This document shows positions 1-6,733 of a stretch of 41,126 nt of DNA, piece after piece. The DNA comes from Treponema sp. Lineage in GTDB: Bacteria; Spirochaetota; Spirochaetia; Treponematales; Breznakiellaceae. Within the stretch, counting starts at the first letter, position 1. Each line of letters starts with the position of its first letter. The stretch covers positions 1 through 41,126 of the forward strand of contig JAISBN010000125.1 in NCBI GenBank assembly GCA_031266175.1. Direction: 5' to 3'. Below the pieces are notes generated by a model, which worked only from the letters and a program-made list of their open reading frames with translations, was not told the origin of the DNA and made no database searches. The position numbers and the translations under genes were made by a program.

Positions 1-90
1 TATCTTGAAGCATATTATAACCGGATTCGTATACATTCGGCACTTGACTATGCGGCGTCTAATGTGTTTAACTCAGGACAAGTCGCTTAA
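1..90 (+). CDS. IS3-family transposase (OrfB, DDE type), C-terminal fragment
   Basis: The first 29 codons and a TAA stop encode the end of a DDE integrase-core transposase. The YLEAYYNRIRIHSALDYA motif is the usual C-terminal signature of IS3 OrfB proteins (YNxxRxHSALxY). The rest of the gene lies upstream of the window. The same motif occurs in the transposase remnant at the right end, differing by one residue (AAS here, AAP there). This copy ends in FNSGQVA, probably its natural C-terminus because IS-end-like DNA follows directly. Confidence 0.8.
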   Translation, partial: YLEAYYNRIRIHSALDYAASNVFNSGQVA

Positions 91-118
91 CGGTGTCTAC
101 CAAACGGGGTAAAGTCCA
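1..118 (+). mobile_element. 3' end of an IS3-type insertion sequence
   Basis: The window opens inside an insertion sequence. The end of its transposase gene is followed by about 28 bases that look like a terminal inverted repeat; read from the outside on the minus strand they begin TGGACTTTACCCCG and continue to GTAGACACC. This agrees with the TG...CA ends usual for IS3 elements, so I place the IS edge near 118. The edge is inferred, because the other end is outside the window and no target duplication can be checked. The element interrupts the gpV-like gene on the other strand. A related but decayed copy lies in opposite orientation at 40842-41126. Confidence 0.6.
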
Positions 119-404
119 CGTCGCTGTTTTCTTCCGTCCTGGGGGGCCGGTGTTTTTCGGTATACAGGGTCCCGGACGCTATCATGGTGGTCCGGTGTTT
201 GTCCAGGGTGTTGACAAAAACGATGCTTCCCACTTCGGGCAGGGCAACCGTCCCGGTTTCTTCCCCCGCCATGAATGTCTGGTAGGGTATCCAGCCGCAT
301 ACCCGGGCTCCTTCCAGATAGGGAAAATAGACCCGTATCCGGTTTAACCCGTCCGGATCGTTGTTGTCGGAAACAATGCCAAGAATCGGCTGGAATTCAG
401 CCAT
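87..404 (-). pseudogene. gpV/VgrG-like baseplate spike protein, 3'-truncated by an IS
   Basis: The protein reads MAEFQPILGIVSDNNDPDG, then LNRIRVYFPYLEG, ALPEVGSIVFV and SGTLYTEKH. This is the pattern of the OB-fold domain of phage baseplate protein V (gp45/gpV) and VgrG spikes: GxVxDNxDPxGxxRVRVxxP, then PEVGdeVxV, then GxLY. These proteins form the tip of contractile tails in phages, type VI secretion and extracellular injection systems. I place the start at 404 because AGGAGG lies 6 bases upstream; the open frame extends to 491 without such a site. Only about 95 native residues remain. After roughly position 118 the frame runs into the IS end and stops in FTPFGRHR. No other tail genes are visible. 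The family assignment is by motif only. Confidence 0.6.
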
Positions 405-534
405 ACGGAGCCTCCTGGGTTTTACTTGTCCACCATACCATGGCCGGGATATGGTGGGCAAGTGGTGGCGGTTACCGGCAGCGGCAGGCAAAAGCTCCGC
501 CGGACAGGACTTCGTTCCAAATATCGCGGGTCAA

Positions 535-672
535 GACCAACTGCGAAACATCCTTAAAAGCTGCGTTGAATATTATAACAACTACCGTCCACATCAAGCA
601 AAACGGTACGCTCAAAACGCCTGTTTCCCGGCTGATTTTGAATTAGTTGACACTTCGGGTAAAAACGGCCCA
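535..672 (+). pseudogene. Second transposase remnant, integrase-core C-terminus
   Basis: In plus frame 1, about 30 codons encode LRNILKSCVEYYNNYRPHQ, a typical C-terminal piece of rve/DDE transposases (YYNxYRPHQ). It is a different family member from the copy at 1-90. The coding similarity fades after RPHQAKRYAQN. The DNA from about 648 to 672 (GTTGACACTTCGGGTAAAAACGGCCCA) resembles a terminal repeat of the same general style as at 91-118 and would put the IS end near 672. Nothing recognisable of the 5' part of this transposase survives between 405 and 534, where I see only a small dyad (CCACCATA...TATGGTGG, about 430-455). It is a decayed remnant. Confidence 0.5.
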
Positions 673-687
673 GGTGTGGGTCCAAAC

Positions 688-1437
688 TTACTCGACGGCG
701 GCCTCATTGGCGGCCTTGCCTTCCCGGGTATAGACCCGGCGGGGGTTATTCGGGTCCAGGTGCCGTTCGCCCCGGTAGAAAAAAGCATACTGGTAGACGC
801 CCGGGGGCAGGGGCAGCGACAGGGTATACCGGCCGGGGCTGACTTCCCGCAGTTCATACATAAAGGGATCCCAGCGGTTAAAGGATCCCGCCACGGTCAC
901 CGTTCCGCCGCTTTCGGCATAGTAGGTAAAGGTCAGGGTTCCTGCGGGCCCCCGGTTCGGGGTATCGGGCCGCCGGATAGGGGGAATAGAAACCACCGAC
1001 CGGATAATGCCCGAAGACGGATCGGACCGGTAATCGGGATTCAGCGGATCCCGGACCCAGAGGCCGTCAATAATAAGCCGGTATTCCAGGTCTCCCGCAA
1101 GGTTTTCGGGAATGGAAAAGATATAAAAAAAGACCCCCGAATCACGGTACAGATCCGCCGGGGACTTTCCCTTAACCCAGGGGCCGGCCTTTTCATTGGG
1201 CACCATAAGCCTGCGGAACCAGTACACTGTGCCGAACCCTTCATGGCCAAAGGCTATGCCCACCCGGCGGTACGAAGACGAAGCGGTAAAGACTACCGTA
1301 TCCTCCAGAATCCGGGGGCTTTCCGGTTTCTGCAGGCTCAGCAAATGATCGGTAATAAATTGGGAAGAATCTGTATCAGCCGCCCATATACTGCCGATAA
1401 TAGCCGTAAGGAGCGCCGCCATAAAGAACGTTTTCAT
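688..1437 (-). CDS. Secreted CBM48/E-set (glycogen-binding-like) protein
   Basis: The 249-residue protein starts with a signal peptide (MKTFFMAALLTAIIGSIWA, likely cleaved after AWA). It carries two immunoglobulin-like E-set segments. The first, around residues 45-130, has the DLEYRLIIDGLWVRDP pattern. The second, around 165-235, has VTVAGSFNRWDPF followed by GVYQYAFFYRGERHLDPNNP. The FNxWD...Y.Y.f..dG....DP layout is that of CBM48/isoamylase N-terminal and AMPK glycogen-binding domains. No catalytic domain follows. A periplasmic or surface role in binding alpha-glucans or in protein contact is possible, but the substrate is unknown. It diverges from the FlcA-like gene with only 41 bases between start codons. 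Confidence 0.65.
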   Translation of the reverse strand: MKTFFMAALLTAIIGSIWAADTDSSQFITDHLLSLQKPESPRILEDTVVFTASSSYRRVGIAFGHEGFGTVYWFRRLMVPNEKAGPWVKGKSPADLYRDSGVFFYIFSIPENLAGDLEYRLIIDGLWVRDPLNPDYRSDPSSGIIRSVVSIPPIRRPDTPNRGPAGTLTFTYYAESGGTVTVAGSFNRWDPFMYELREVSPGRYTLSLPLPPGVYQYAFFYRGERHLDPNNPRRVYTREGKAANEAAVE

Positions 1438-1478
1438 TGTTCTTTACTAATATCGGCTAATGCTCCAATATCTTAATT

Positions 1479-4400
1479 ATGCCGTCACTTGAACAGCTGG
1501 GTGAATTCAAATCCTCGTTTAAAGAGCTGGGTAATGAAGCTCTGCTTATGGCCAACAACCAGCTTCCCCTGGAGGACCTTGAACTCCCCAACGGCGAAGC
1601 TCCCGTTCCTTTTCCCGAAGGCCTTGAAGGCATGCCGGATTCGGATTCGGGCATACCGGACCTTGCCAGCCTGAATCTGGACGCGCCCCCCGAAAGTTTT
1701 TCCGGCCCTGAAGTTCCCGCCGGTTCCGCCGATTTTGACGCCGGCAATTTTGACGCCGAACCTGATTTTTCCGCCGGCGGGGATTTTGATTTTGGCGATC
1801 TCCTGGGCGGCGATTCGGTGGAACCCGTTCTTTCCCGGGATTTGCCGGACATTCCCGATGTTCCCGGTGTTTCCGAAAGCGGCGAAACTTTTCCCCCGGA
1901 GGAATCCGAAGACCTGCCGGAGGATCTCTTAAGCGGTTTTGCGGAAGACCTGGAAGACAGTTTTTTGGCGGACATCGAAACGCCCGGGTCCGCCGGGGAG
2001 ACGGCCGCCGGGAAGGCGGAACCCTCCGGAACGGAAAGCGTCCCTGCCGCGGATGCGGATTTTTCCGGCATTGAATTTCCCGACATCGATCTGTCCCAGG
2101 CCGTGGATATGGGCGGCGAATTCAGGGGATCTAAGGCGGCGCCGGATACCGCGGACAGAGCGGAACCGGATGCCGCGGAACCGGAAGACTTAACGGAAAC
2201 GGACCGGCCGGAGGCTGAATTTTCCGGGGCCGCGGATTTTGACCTGGGCGACATAGGGGATTTTGGCACGCCGGAACCCGCCGCGGATCAAGCGGCCGAA
2301 CCGGATGACGCCGGTATGGAAGGGACCGGTTTTGACATGGCGGATTTCGGCGCCGATCCGGACGCCGGTTTTGGCGATACCGGCGGCTTCCCCGAATCCC
2401 TGGATTTGGGCGGCGAAACCATAGAGGGAGTTCCGGAACCGGGCGAACCGGAAGCCCCGCCGGAAGAATTGAGCGCGGACGGTTCTTTTCCCGATCTGAA
2501 CATCCCCGATTTTGAGGAAAGCGGGGAAACCGCGGATGAGGGCGGTTTTCCCGGTACCGGACCTGACGCTCCGGTGTCTGCCGATACCGGGTCCTCCGGG
2601 GCGGATCCCTTCGACACCTTTAATCTGGGGGACGAAGCATGGACGCCTCCTGTCGAAACCCTGGATTCCCCGGATTTTTCGGCTCCCCCGGACGACTTTG
2701 GGGATTTTTCCCTTGACGGAATAGATACTGCCGGAACTCCCGGAACCGGGCCATCCCGGGCAGCTCCCGGCAGAACGGCTCCGGCGGCCTCGGAAAACAT
2801 TGAAGAAATCCGCCTGAGCGAAGAGGAATACAAGCGGCTCCAGGATACCCTTTCATCCTATCCTTTAAATCTTCGCATTGCCTGTGAAGAACTTATCGCC
2901 GAACAGGCAGTTGCCCCGGATCTGATGTCGGCGCTGGTTAAACTGCTTACCAGGGGCGCTCCGGCAAAAGAAACGGCGGCCCTGGCAGGCAGGATCCTGG
3001 GCCGCGCCATCCCCGTACCCAAAGGTTATGCAAAACAAACCGGCGCGGAGCTGGAGGCGGAACAGGCCAGCATCGGCTATATTTTTGTCCATAGTTTTCT
3101 TCCGGTGCTGCGGCTTTTCGGGGCCATTGCCCTGGTTGTCCTTTGTCTTGGGTATCTGGCCTGGCGTTTTGTTGTCACCCCCCTGCAGGCGGAAGATCTC
3201 TACAAGAAAGGCTATACTGCCCTGCAGTCGGGAGAATACGCCAGGGCAAATGAGCTGTTCCTGCAGGGCTTTGAAAAGCGCCGGGTCAAGAACTGGTTCT
3301 ACCGTTATGCCGAAGGATTCCGGGATGAACGGCAGTACATCTACGCGGAGCGGAAGTACGATGAACTGCTGCGGGTTTATCCCCGGGATAAAAAGGGCGC
3401 GCTGGATTATGCCGCCATGGAAACGTATTACCAGTACAATTATGAAAAAGCGGACATGATCCTTCGCACGAATATCCTGGACTATGCGGTCAATGACCGG
3501 GAAGGACTTACCGCCCTGGCGGAAAACAATCTTGCCTGGGGTGAAATCGATCCTTCCCGTTACGAAGAAGCCCGGGCCGCCTATGCCCGGCTTCTGGAAA
3601 AATACGGACGAACGGATTCCGTCCTGGAAGGGATGCTTAAGTATTTTATCAGAACCGATCAACTGGACGAAGTTCTGCCCCTGCAGGCTTATTTTATGGA
3701 GAAGCCCAAAAAGCGGAAAATTTCCGTTCCCGCTTTGGCCGAACTTGGCGGGTACCTTCTGGACAAAAAATTTACCGAGGTGGAAGGCGTTCCCGATGAA
3801 TATGTTGACAGAATAGAAGGCATCAGGGATGTACTGCTCCGTGCCGTCAAGGCGGACGAAAACTATCCTGAATCCTACTACCATTTGGCCCGGTACTATA
3901 ACCGCTACGGTTCTACGGCGGAAGAACGTCAGACCCTGGAAAAGGCGGTACGGATCTTTGACAGCGCCAGGGAAGAAACACCCAAACGGGCCGCCTGCCG
4001 CGTAGACGCCCACCGCCGTTACGCGGAAGTATTGATCAACGCGAAAGAATTCTTTTCCGCCGAAGAAGAGCTTATCCGGGGGGTCCGCATTTACGAGGAT
4101 GCCCGGGCGAGGACGGTTCTTAAAACCCAGAGTGAATTTGGCAGGCTCTACGCAGACCTGGGGGATTTGGAATTTTTTGTCAAAGAGGGGGATATGGCGG
4201 CGGCCCTGCGTTTTTATCAGGAAGCGGAACGAAACGGCTGGTCGCCGCCGGAGATACAGTACCGCATGGGCGCTGCCCATTACCAGAATGAGGAATGGGA
4301 AGAAGCCCTCCGGTATTTCTTTGCCCTTACCTCCTCCATGTCCAATAACAAGCGGCTGCTCTATGCCCTGGGAAACACCGCGTATATGCGGGGTGATTAC

Positions 4401-4880
4401 TTTGCCGCCCAGGGTTACTATAACCGGCTTATGGATATGCTGACCGCCGAACGGGTCCGTTTTCCCAATCTGGCCCCCGGGAGCCGGCCGGAAGAACAGG
4501 ATCTGGCGGAACGGATCATGGTGGCGGACAACAACCTGGGGGTTACCCTGGAAACCCTTACCCGGATTAGCGGTGATACCGGTTACCGGACCCGGGCCCT
4601 GGGCCTTTTCTCGGAATCAATCCGGGCATGGGATGTGCTGACCCGCAACCCGGAAAGCATGTCCCGGATGAGGCCCATTAAGGACCTCTATGGCCCCGGC
4701 ATCAATCTGGGGTACCTTAACGCCCAGAATATACTCCATCCCGAACCGGACTATGAACTCCAGCTTTTTATGCGCATAGACAGGGATGCCCTGGAGCCCT
4801 CTCCCTGGGAAAACCTGGTCCCCAGGGATTATCAGCTTTCGGATCAACTTTTGCCTATGCGGCCTATGCGGGTAGAATAA
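1479..4880 (+). CDS. flcA: Large TPR membrane protein, FlcA-like (periplasmic flagellar collar)
   Basis: The product is 1133 residues. Residues about 30-430 are extremely acidic and low in complexity, rich in D, E, G, P, A and F, with recurring FGD and FDxGD motifs. A structured acidic segment (about 435-530) follows, then one membrane segment (about 541-565, FGAIALVVLCLGYLAWRFVV). The rest is tetratricopeptide-type helical repeats such as LYKKGYTALQSGEYARANELF. Topology would be N-terminus in the cytoplasm and TPR region in the periplasm. From memory, this plan matches the spirochaetal collar protein FlcA (Borrelia BB0326), needed for collar and stator assembly of periplasmic flagella; that is a match by architecture, not by search. 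There is no clear ribosome-binding site before the ATG. A TPR lipoprotein follows 31 bases later, likely in the same transcript. Confidence 0.6.
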   Translation: MPSLEQLGEFKSSFKELGNEALLMANNQLPLEDLELPNGEAPVPFPEGLEGMPDSDSGIPDLASLNLDAPPESFSGPEVPAGSADFDAGNFDAEPDFSAGGDFDFGDLLGGDSVEPVLSRDLPDIPDVPGVSESGETFPPEESEDLPEDLLSGFAEDLEDSFLADIETPGSAGETAAGKAEPSGTESVPAADADFSGIEFPDIDLSQAVDMGGEFRGSKAAPDTADRAEPDAAEPEDLTETDRPEAEFSGAADFDLGDIGDFGTPEPAADQAAEPDDAGMEGTGFDMADFGADPDAGFGDTGGFPESLDLGGETIEGVPEPGEPEAPPEELSADGSFPDLNIPDFEESGETADEGGFPGTGPDAPVSADTGSSGADPFDTFNLGDEAWTPPVETLDSPDFSAPPDDFGDFSLDGIDTAGTPGTGPSRAAPGRTAPAASENIEEIRLSEEEYKRLQDTLSSYPLNLRIACEELIAEQAVAPDLMSALVKLLTRGAPAKETAALAGRILGRAIPVPKGYAKQTGAELEAEQASIGYIFVHSFLPVLRLFGAIALVVLCLGYLAWRFVVTPLQAEDLYKKGYTALQSGEYARANELFLQGFEKRRVKNWFYRYAEGFRDERQYIYAERKYDELLRVYPRDKKGALDYAAMETYYQYNYEKADMILRTNILDYAVNDREGLTALAENNLAWGEIDPSRYEEARAAYARLLEKYGRTDSVLEGMLKYFIRTDQLDEVLPLQAYFMEKPKKRKISVPALAELGGYLLDKKFTEVEGVPDEYVDRIEGIRDVLLRAVKADENYPESYYHLARYYNRYGSTAEERQTLEKAVRIFDSAREETPKRAACRVDAHRRYAEVLINAKEFFSAEEELIRGVRIYEDARARTVLKTQSEFGRLYADLGDLEFFVKEGDMAAALRFYQEAERNGWSPPEIQYRMGAAHYQNEEWEEALRYFFALTSSMSNNKRLLYALGNTAYMRGDYFAAQGYYNRLMDMLTAERVRFPNLAPGSRPEEQDLAERIMVADNNLGVTLETLTRISGDTGYRTRALGLFSESIRAWDVLTRNPESMSRMRPIKDLYGPGINLGYLNAQNILHPEPDYELQLFMRIDRDALEPSPWENLVPRDYQLSDQLLPMRPMRVE

Positions 4881-4911
4881 AATTCTTTATCTTATAACCA
4901 TGGAGTTACTA

Positions 4912-6015
4912 ATGCCGTCCAGGGGTAAAAATTTTTTCCCGTATTATACGATTATAGCCTGTGCGGCGCTGATATGCGCTGCCTTTTTTTCCGCCTGCCG
5001 GCCCGCGGGAAACGATGCCCCGGAAACGGCTGTTTCCCGGGATGCTTCCGATTCAGCCGGAACCGGCGGCCCGGGCGCGGCGGTACAGCAAAGCGGCGAA
5101 GCCGCCCTTTCCCCGGTTCCGGAAACAGCCGCCGCGCGGAACGGCGGAACATCCGCCGTTCAAACCGCCCGCAGCGGTTCGTCCGCGGCAGGATCCGCCG
5201 CCGTTGCTTCCGCCGGTACGGGCGGAACCGCGCAAACCGGCAGCGCCCAATCCCGGCCTTCTGGCGGCAGAAATGAATCCCTCGCATCGCTGGGCGGCGT
5301 CAGGTCCGGATCGGGCCGGGGTGTTTTTATCGGGGAACTGAACCCGGTTAACTATCAGACTGTCGACCCGGCGATCCTTCTTCAGATGGGCATGGAACAG
5401 TATCAGGTTTCGTTTATTCTGGGCGAACGGTATCTGAACGAAAAAAAATACGACAGCGCCCTGACGGAGTACAACAAAGCCCTTAACCTGAAGCCCGATT
5501 ACCCGGAGGCCCTTTTTTCCCGGGGCAGAACCTACCAGATCAGGGGCAATTTTAATCATGCCCTGGAAGACTATACCAAAACCATCGCCCTGAAAAAGGA
5601 CAGTGCCGCCGCCTACAACCACCGGGGGTACATCTTTGCCCAGCGGGGGGATCACGCAAAAGCCCTGAACGATTATACCCAGGCTATCGCCCTTAAAAAG
5701 GATTACGGGGACGCCCTCTATAACCGGGGTTATTCCTACCGCGTCCAGGGACAATACGACAAAGCCATAGATGATTTTACCCGGCTTCTGCAGCTGGAAC
5801 CAAACAACGCCGCCGCCTATAACCAGCGGGGAACCGCCTGGTATTACAGGGAAAATGACGAACAGGCAATCCGTGATTTTTCTGAAGCCATCAGGATTAA
5901 GCCCGGCTATGCCCTGGCCTGGCATAACCGGGGCACAGCCTACCGGATGAGCGGAGATAAAAGCAAGGCGGATGCGGATTTTGCCGAAGCGGTCAGGCTG
6001 GGGTACCGGAAGTAG
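4912..6015 (+). CDS. TPR-repeat lipoprotein
   Basis: I chose the ATG at 4912 over the in-frame ATG at 4900 because GGAG sits 6 bases before it. The N-terminus has a hydrophobic stretch ending in LICAAFFSAC, a relaxed spirochaetal lipobox with Cys29 as the lipidated residue. Residues about 30-130 are a flexible A/G/S/T-rich linker. Six consecutive 34-residue TPRs fill residues about 150-367 (e.g. AYNHRGYIFAQRGDHAKALN). The protein should be a membrane-anchored, periplasm-facing scaffold. Its position directly after the FlcA-like TPR gene suggests a shared complex, perhaps in flagellar assembly or envelope maintenance, but no sequence feature proves that. Confidence 0.75.
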   Translation: MPSRGKNFFPYYTIIACAALICAAFFSACRPAGNDAPETAVSRDASDSAGTGGPGAAVQQSGEAALSPVPETAAARNGGTSAVQTARSGSSAAGSAAVASAGTGGTAQTGSAQSRPSGGRNESLASLGGVRSGSGRGVFIGELNPVNYQTVDPAILLQMGMEQYQVSFILGERYLNEKKYDSALTEYNKALNLKPDYPEALFSRGRTYQIRGNFNHALEDYTKTIALKKDSAAAYNHRGYIFAQRGDHAKALNDYTQAIALKKDYGDALYNRGYSYRVQGQYDKAIDDFTRLLQLEPNNAAAYNQRGTAWYYRENDEQAIRDFSEAIRIKPGYALAWHNRGTAYRMSGDKSKADADFAEAVRLGYRK

Positions 6016-6043
6016 ATCATGCCGACAAAAAAGAGGAGTTATT

Positions 6044-6367
6044 ATGGCCATGACAGCGGTAACCGTAAAGGCTGGACAAAAGCCGACTAAGGAGCAGATC
6101 AAAAGGATTCGGGCTGCGGCAAAAGCGCCTATAACGTACACCTCGGACTGCCCGGAGACAACACCAGCAGGGCTTGCCGAATTCGCGGCGAAGGCGCGGG
6201 AACTCCGGCAGTGTATGAAGCGCACAAAACCTGCCGTTACTATCCGGGTAACGCCTGATTGCCTGGAAAAATACCAGTCTTTAGGGAAGGGCTATACCGG
6301 CATCATGGCGGATGTACTGAACTACGTGGCTGATAACCCGGAGATCTTCTCAAAGGCTCGTAGATGA
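6044..6367 (+). CDS. BrnA/DUF4415-type antitoxin, apparently without a BrnT partner
   Basis: The 107-residue protein starts at an ATG preceded by AAGAGGAG with 5-base spacing. Its C-terminal half, AVTIRVTPDCLEKYQSLGKG followed by YTGIMADVLNYVADN, fits the ribbon-helix-helix domain of BrnA antitoxins (VxIRLdpdvLexfkxxGkGYqxrindvLrxy). BrnA normally binds the RelE-like RNase toxin BrnT and represses the operon. BrnT genes usually precede brnA; here the upstream gene is the TPR lipoprotein 28 bases away, and no toxin-sized ORF follows before the tRNA. It may be an orphan regulator or the survivor of a lost toxin-antitoxin pair. Confidence 0.65.
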   Translation: MAMTAVTVKAGQKPTKEQIKRIRAAAKAPITYTSDCPETTPAGLAEFAAKARELRQCMKRTKPAVTIRVTPDCLEKYQSLGKGYTGIMADVLNYVADNPEIFSKARR

Positions 6368-6507
6368 CAGCTATACCTATAGCCTGCATGACGTTAATCC
6401 GACCGCCCTTGATGTCCCGTTCAGCCACCTTTTTGTGTGATATGCCTCCCGTTTTCGGGTCAGCTTATAACCGCTAATTCCTTGCTATACAAGCAATTAG
6501 AAAAAGG

Positions 6508-6597
6508 CCGATTAGTGGGCGATACTGGATTCGAACCAGTGACTTCTACCGTGTGAAGGTAGCACTCTCGCCACTGAGTTAATCGCCCACTAATCGG
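6508..6597. repeat. Perfect 16-bp inverted repeat enclosing tRNA-Val
   Basis: CCGATTAGTGGGCGAT (6508-6523) and its exact complement ATCGCCCACTAATCGG (6582-6597) bracket the tRNA gene. Seven pairs are the acceptor stem. Nine pairs are flanking leader and trailer, which are not expected to match. In the precursor RNA the leader and trailer would form one continuous 16-bp helix (interrupted only in register by the discriminator position), followed by a U-run. Confidence 0.85.
6516..6588 (-). tRNA. tRNA-Val (anticodon CAC)
   Basis: The minus strand folds into a full cloverleaf of 73 bases: acceptor GGGCGAT/ATCGCCC, a D-arm with GAGAGTGC, anticodon stem CTACC/GGTAG with loop TTCACAC (anticodon CAC, reading GTG), and a T-arm with GGTTCGAATCC. 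The discriminator base is A, and CCA is not encoded because CTA follows. The acceptor stem is extended by nine further perfect pairs in the flanking DNA, and the 3' trailer runs into CCTTTTT at 6501-6509, a likely termination site. Confidence 0.95.
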
Positions 6598-6683
6598 TCA
6601 TGGTCAAAGAACGCGGATACGCGCACTCTCGCCACTGAGTTAATCGCCCGCTAATCGGTCATGGTCAAAGAACGCGGATGCGC
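6562..6683. repeat. 61-bp tandem duplication containing the 5' part of tRNA-Val
   Basis: Two direct copies, 6562-6622 and 6623-6683, differ at only about three positions. Each holds the first 27 bases of the tRNA (acceptor strand and D-arm) plus 34 bases of upstream flank including GACCGATTAG. The copy next to the tRNA is part of the intact gene. The outer copy leaves a tRNA 5'-half pseudogene upstream of the real gene. Confidence 0.85.
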
Positions 6684-6733
6684 GCATTCCCGTCCGCAAC
6701 TTTCACTTATTTTAACAGCGGCATGGCACTATG

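Noticed and set aside
361-1476. A 371-codon plus-strand open frame
   Set aside because: Apart from the short transposase piece near 535-640 it lies antisense to the signal-peptide-bearing CBM48-like gene and has no family features.
2288-2833. Serine-rich minus-strand frames opposite the acidic region of the FlcA-like gene
   Set aside because: They are mirror products of a GC-rich D/E/P/G-coding stretch and have no start signals or recognisable domains.
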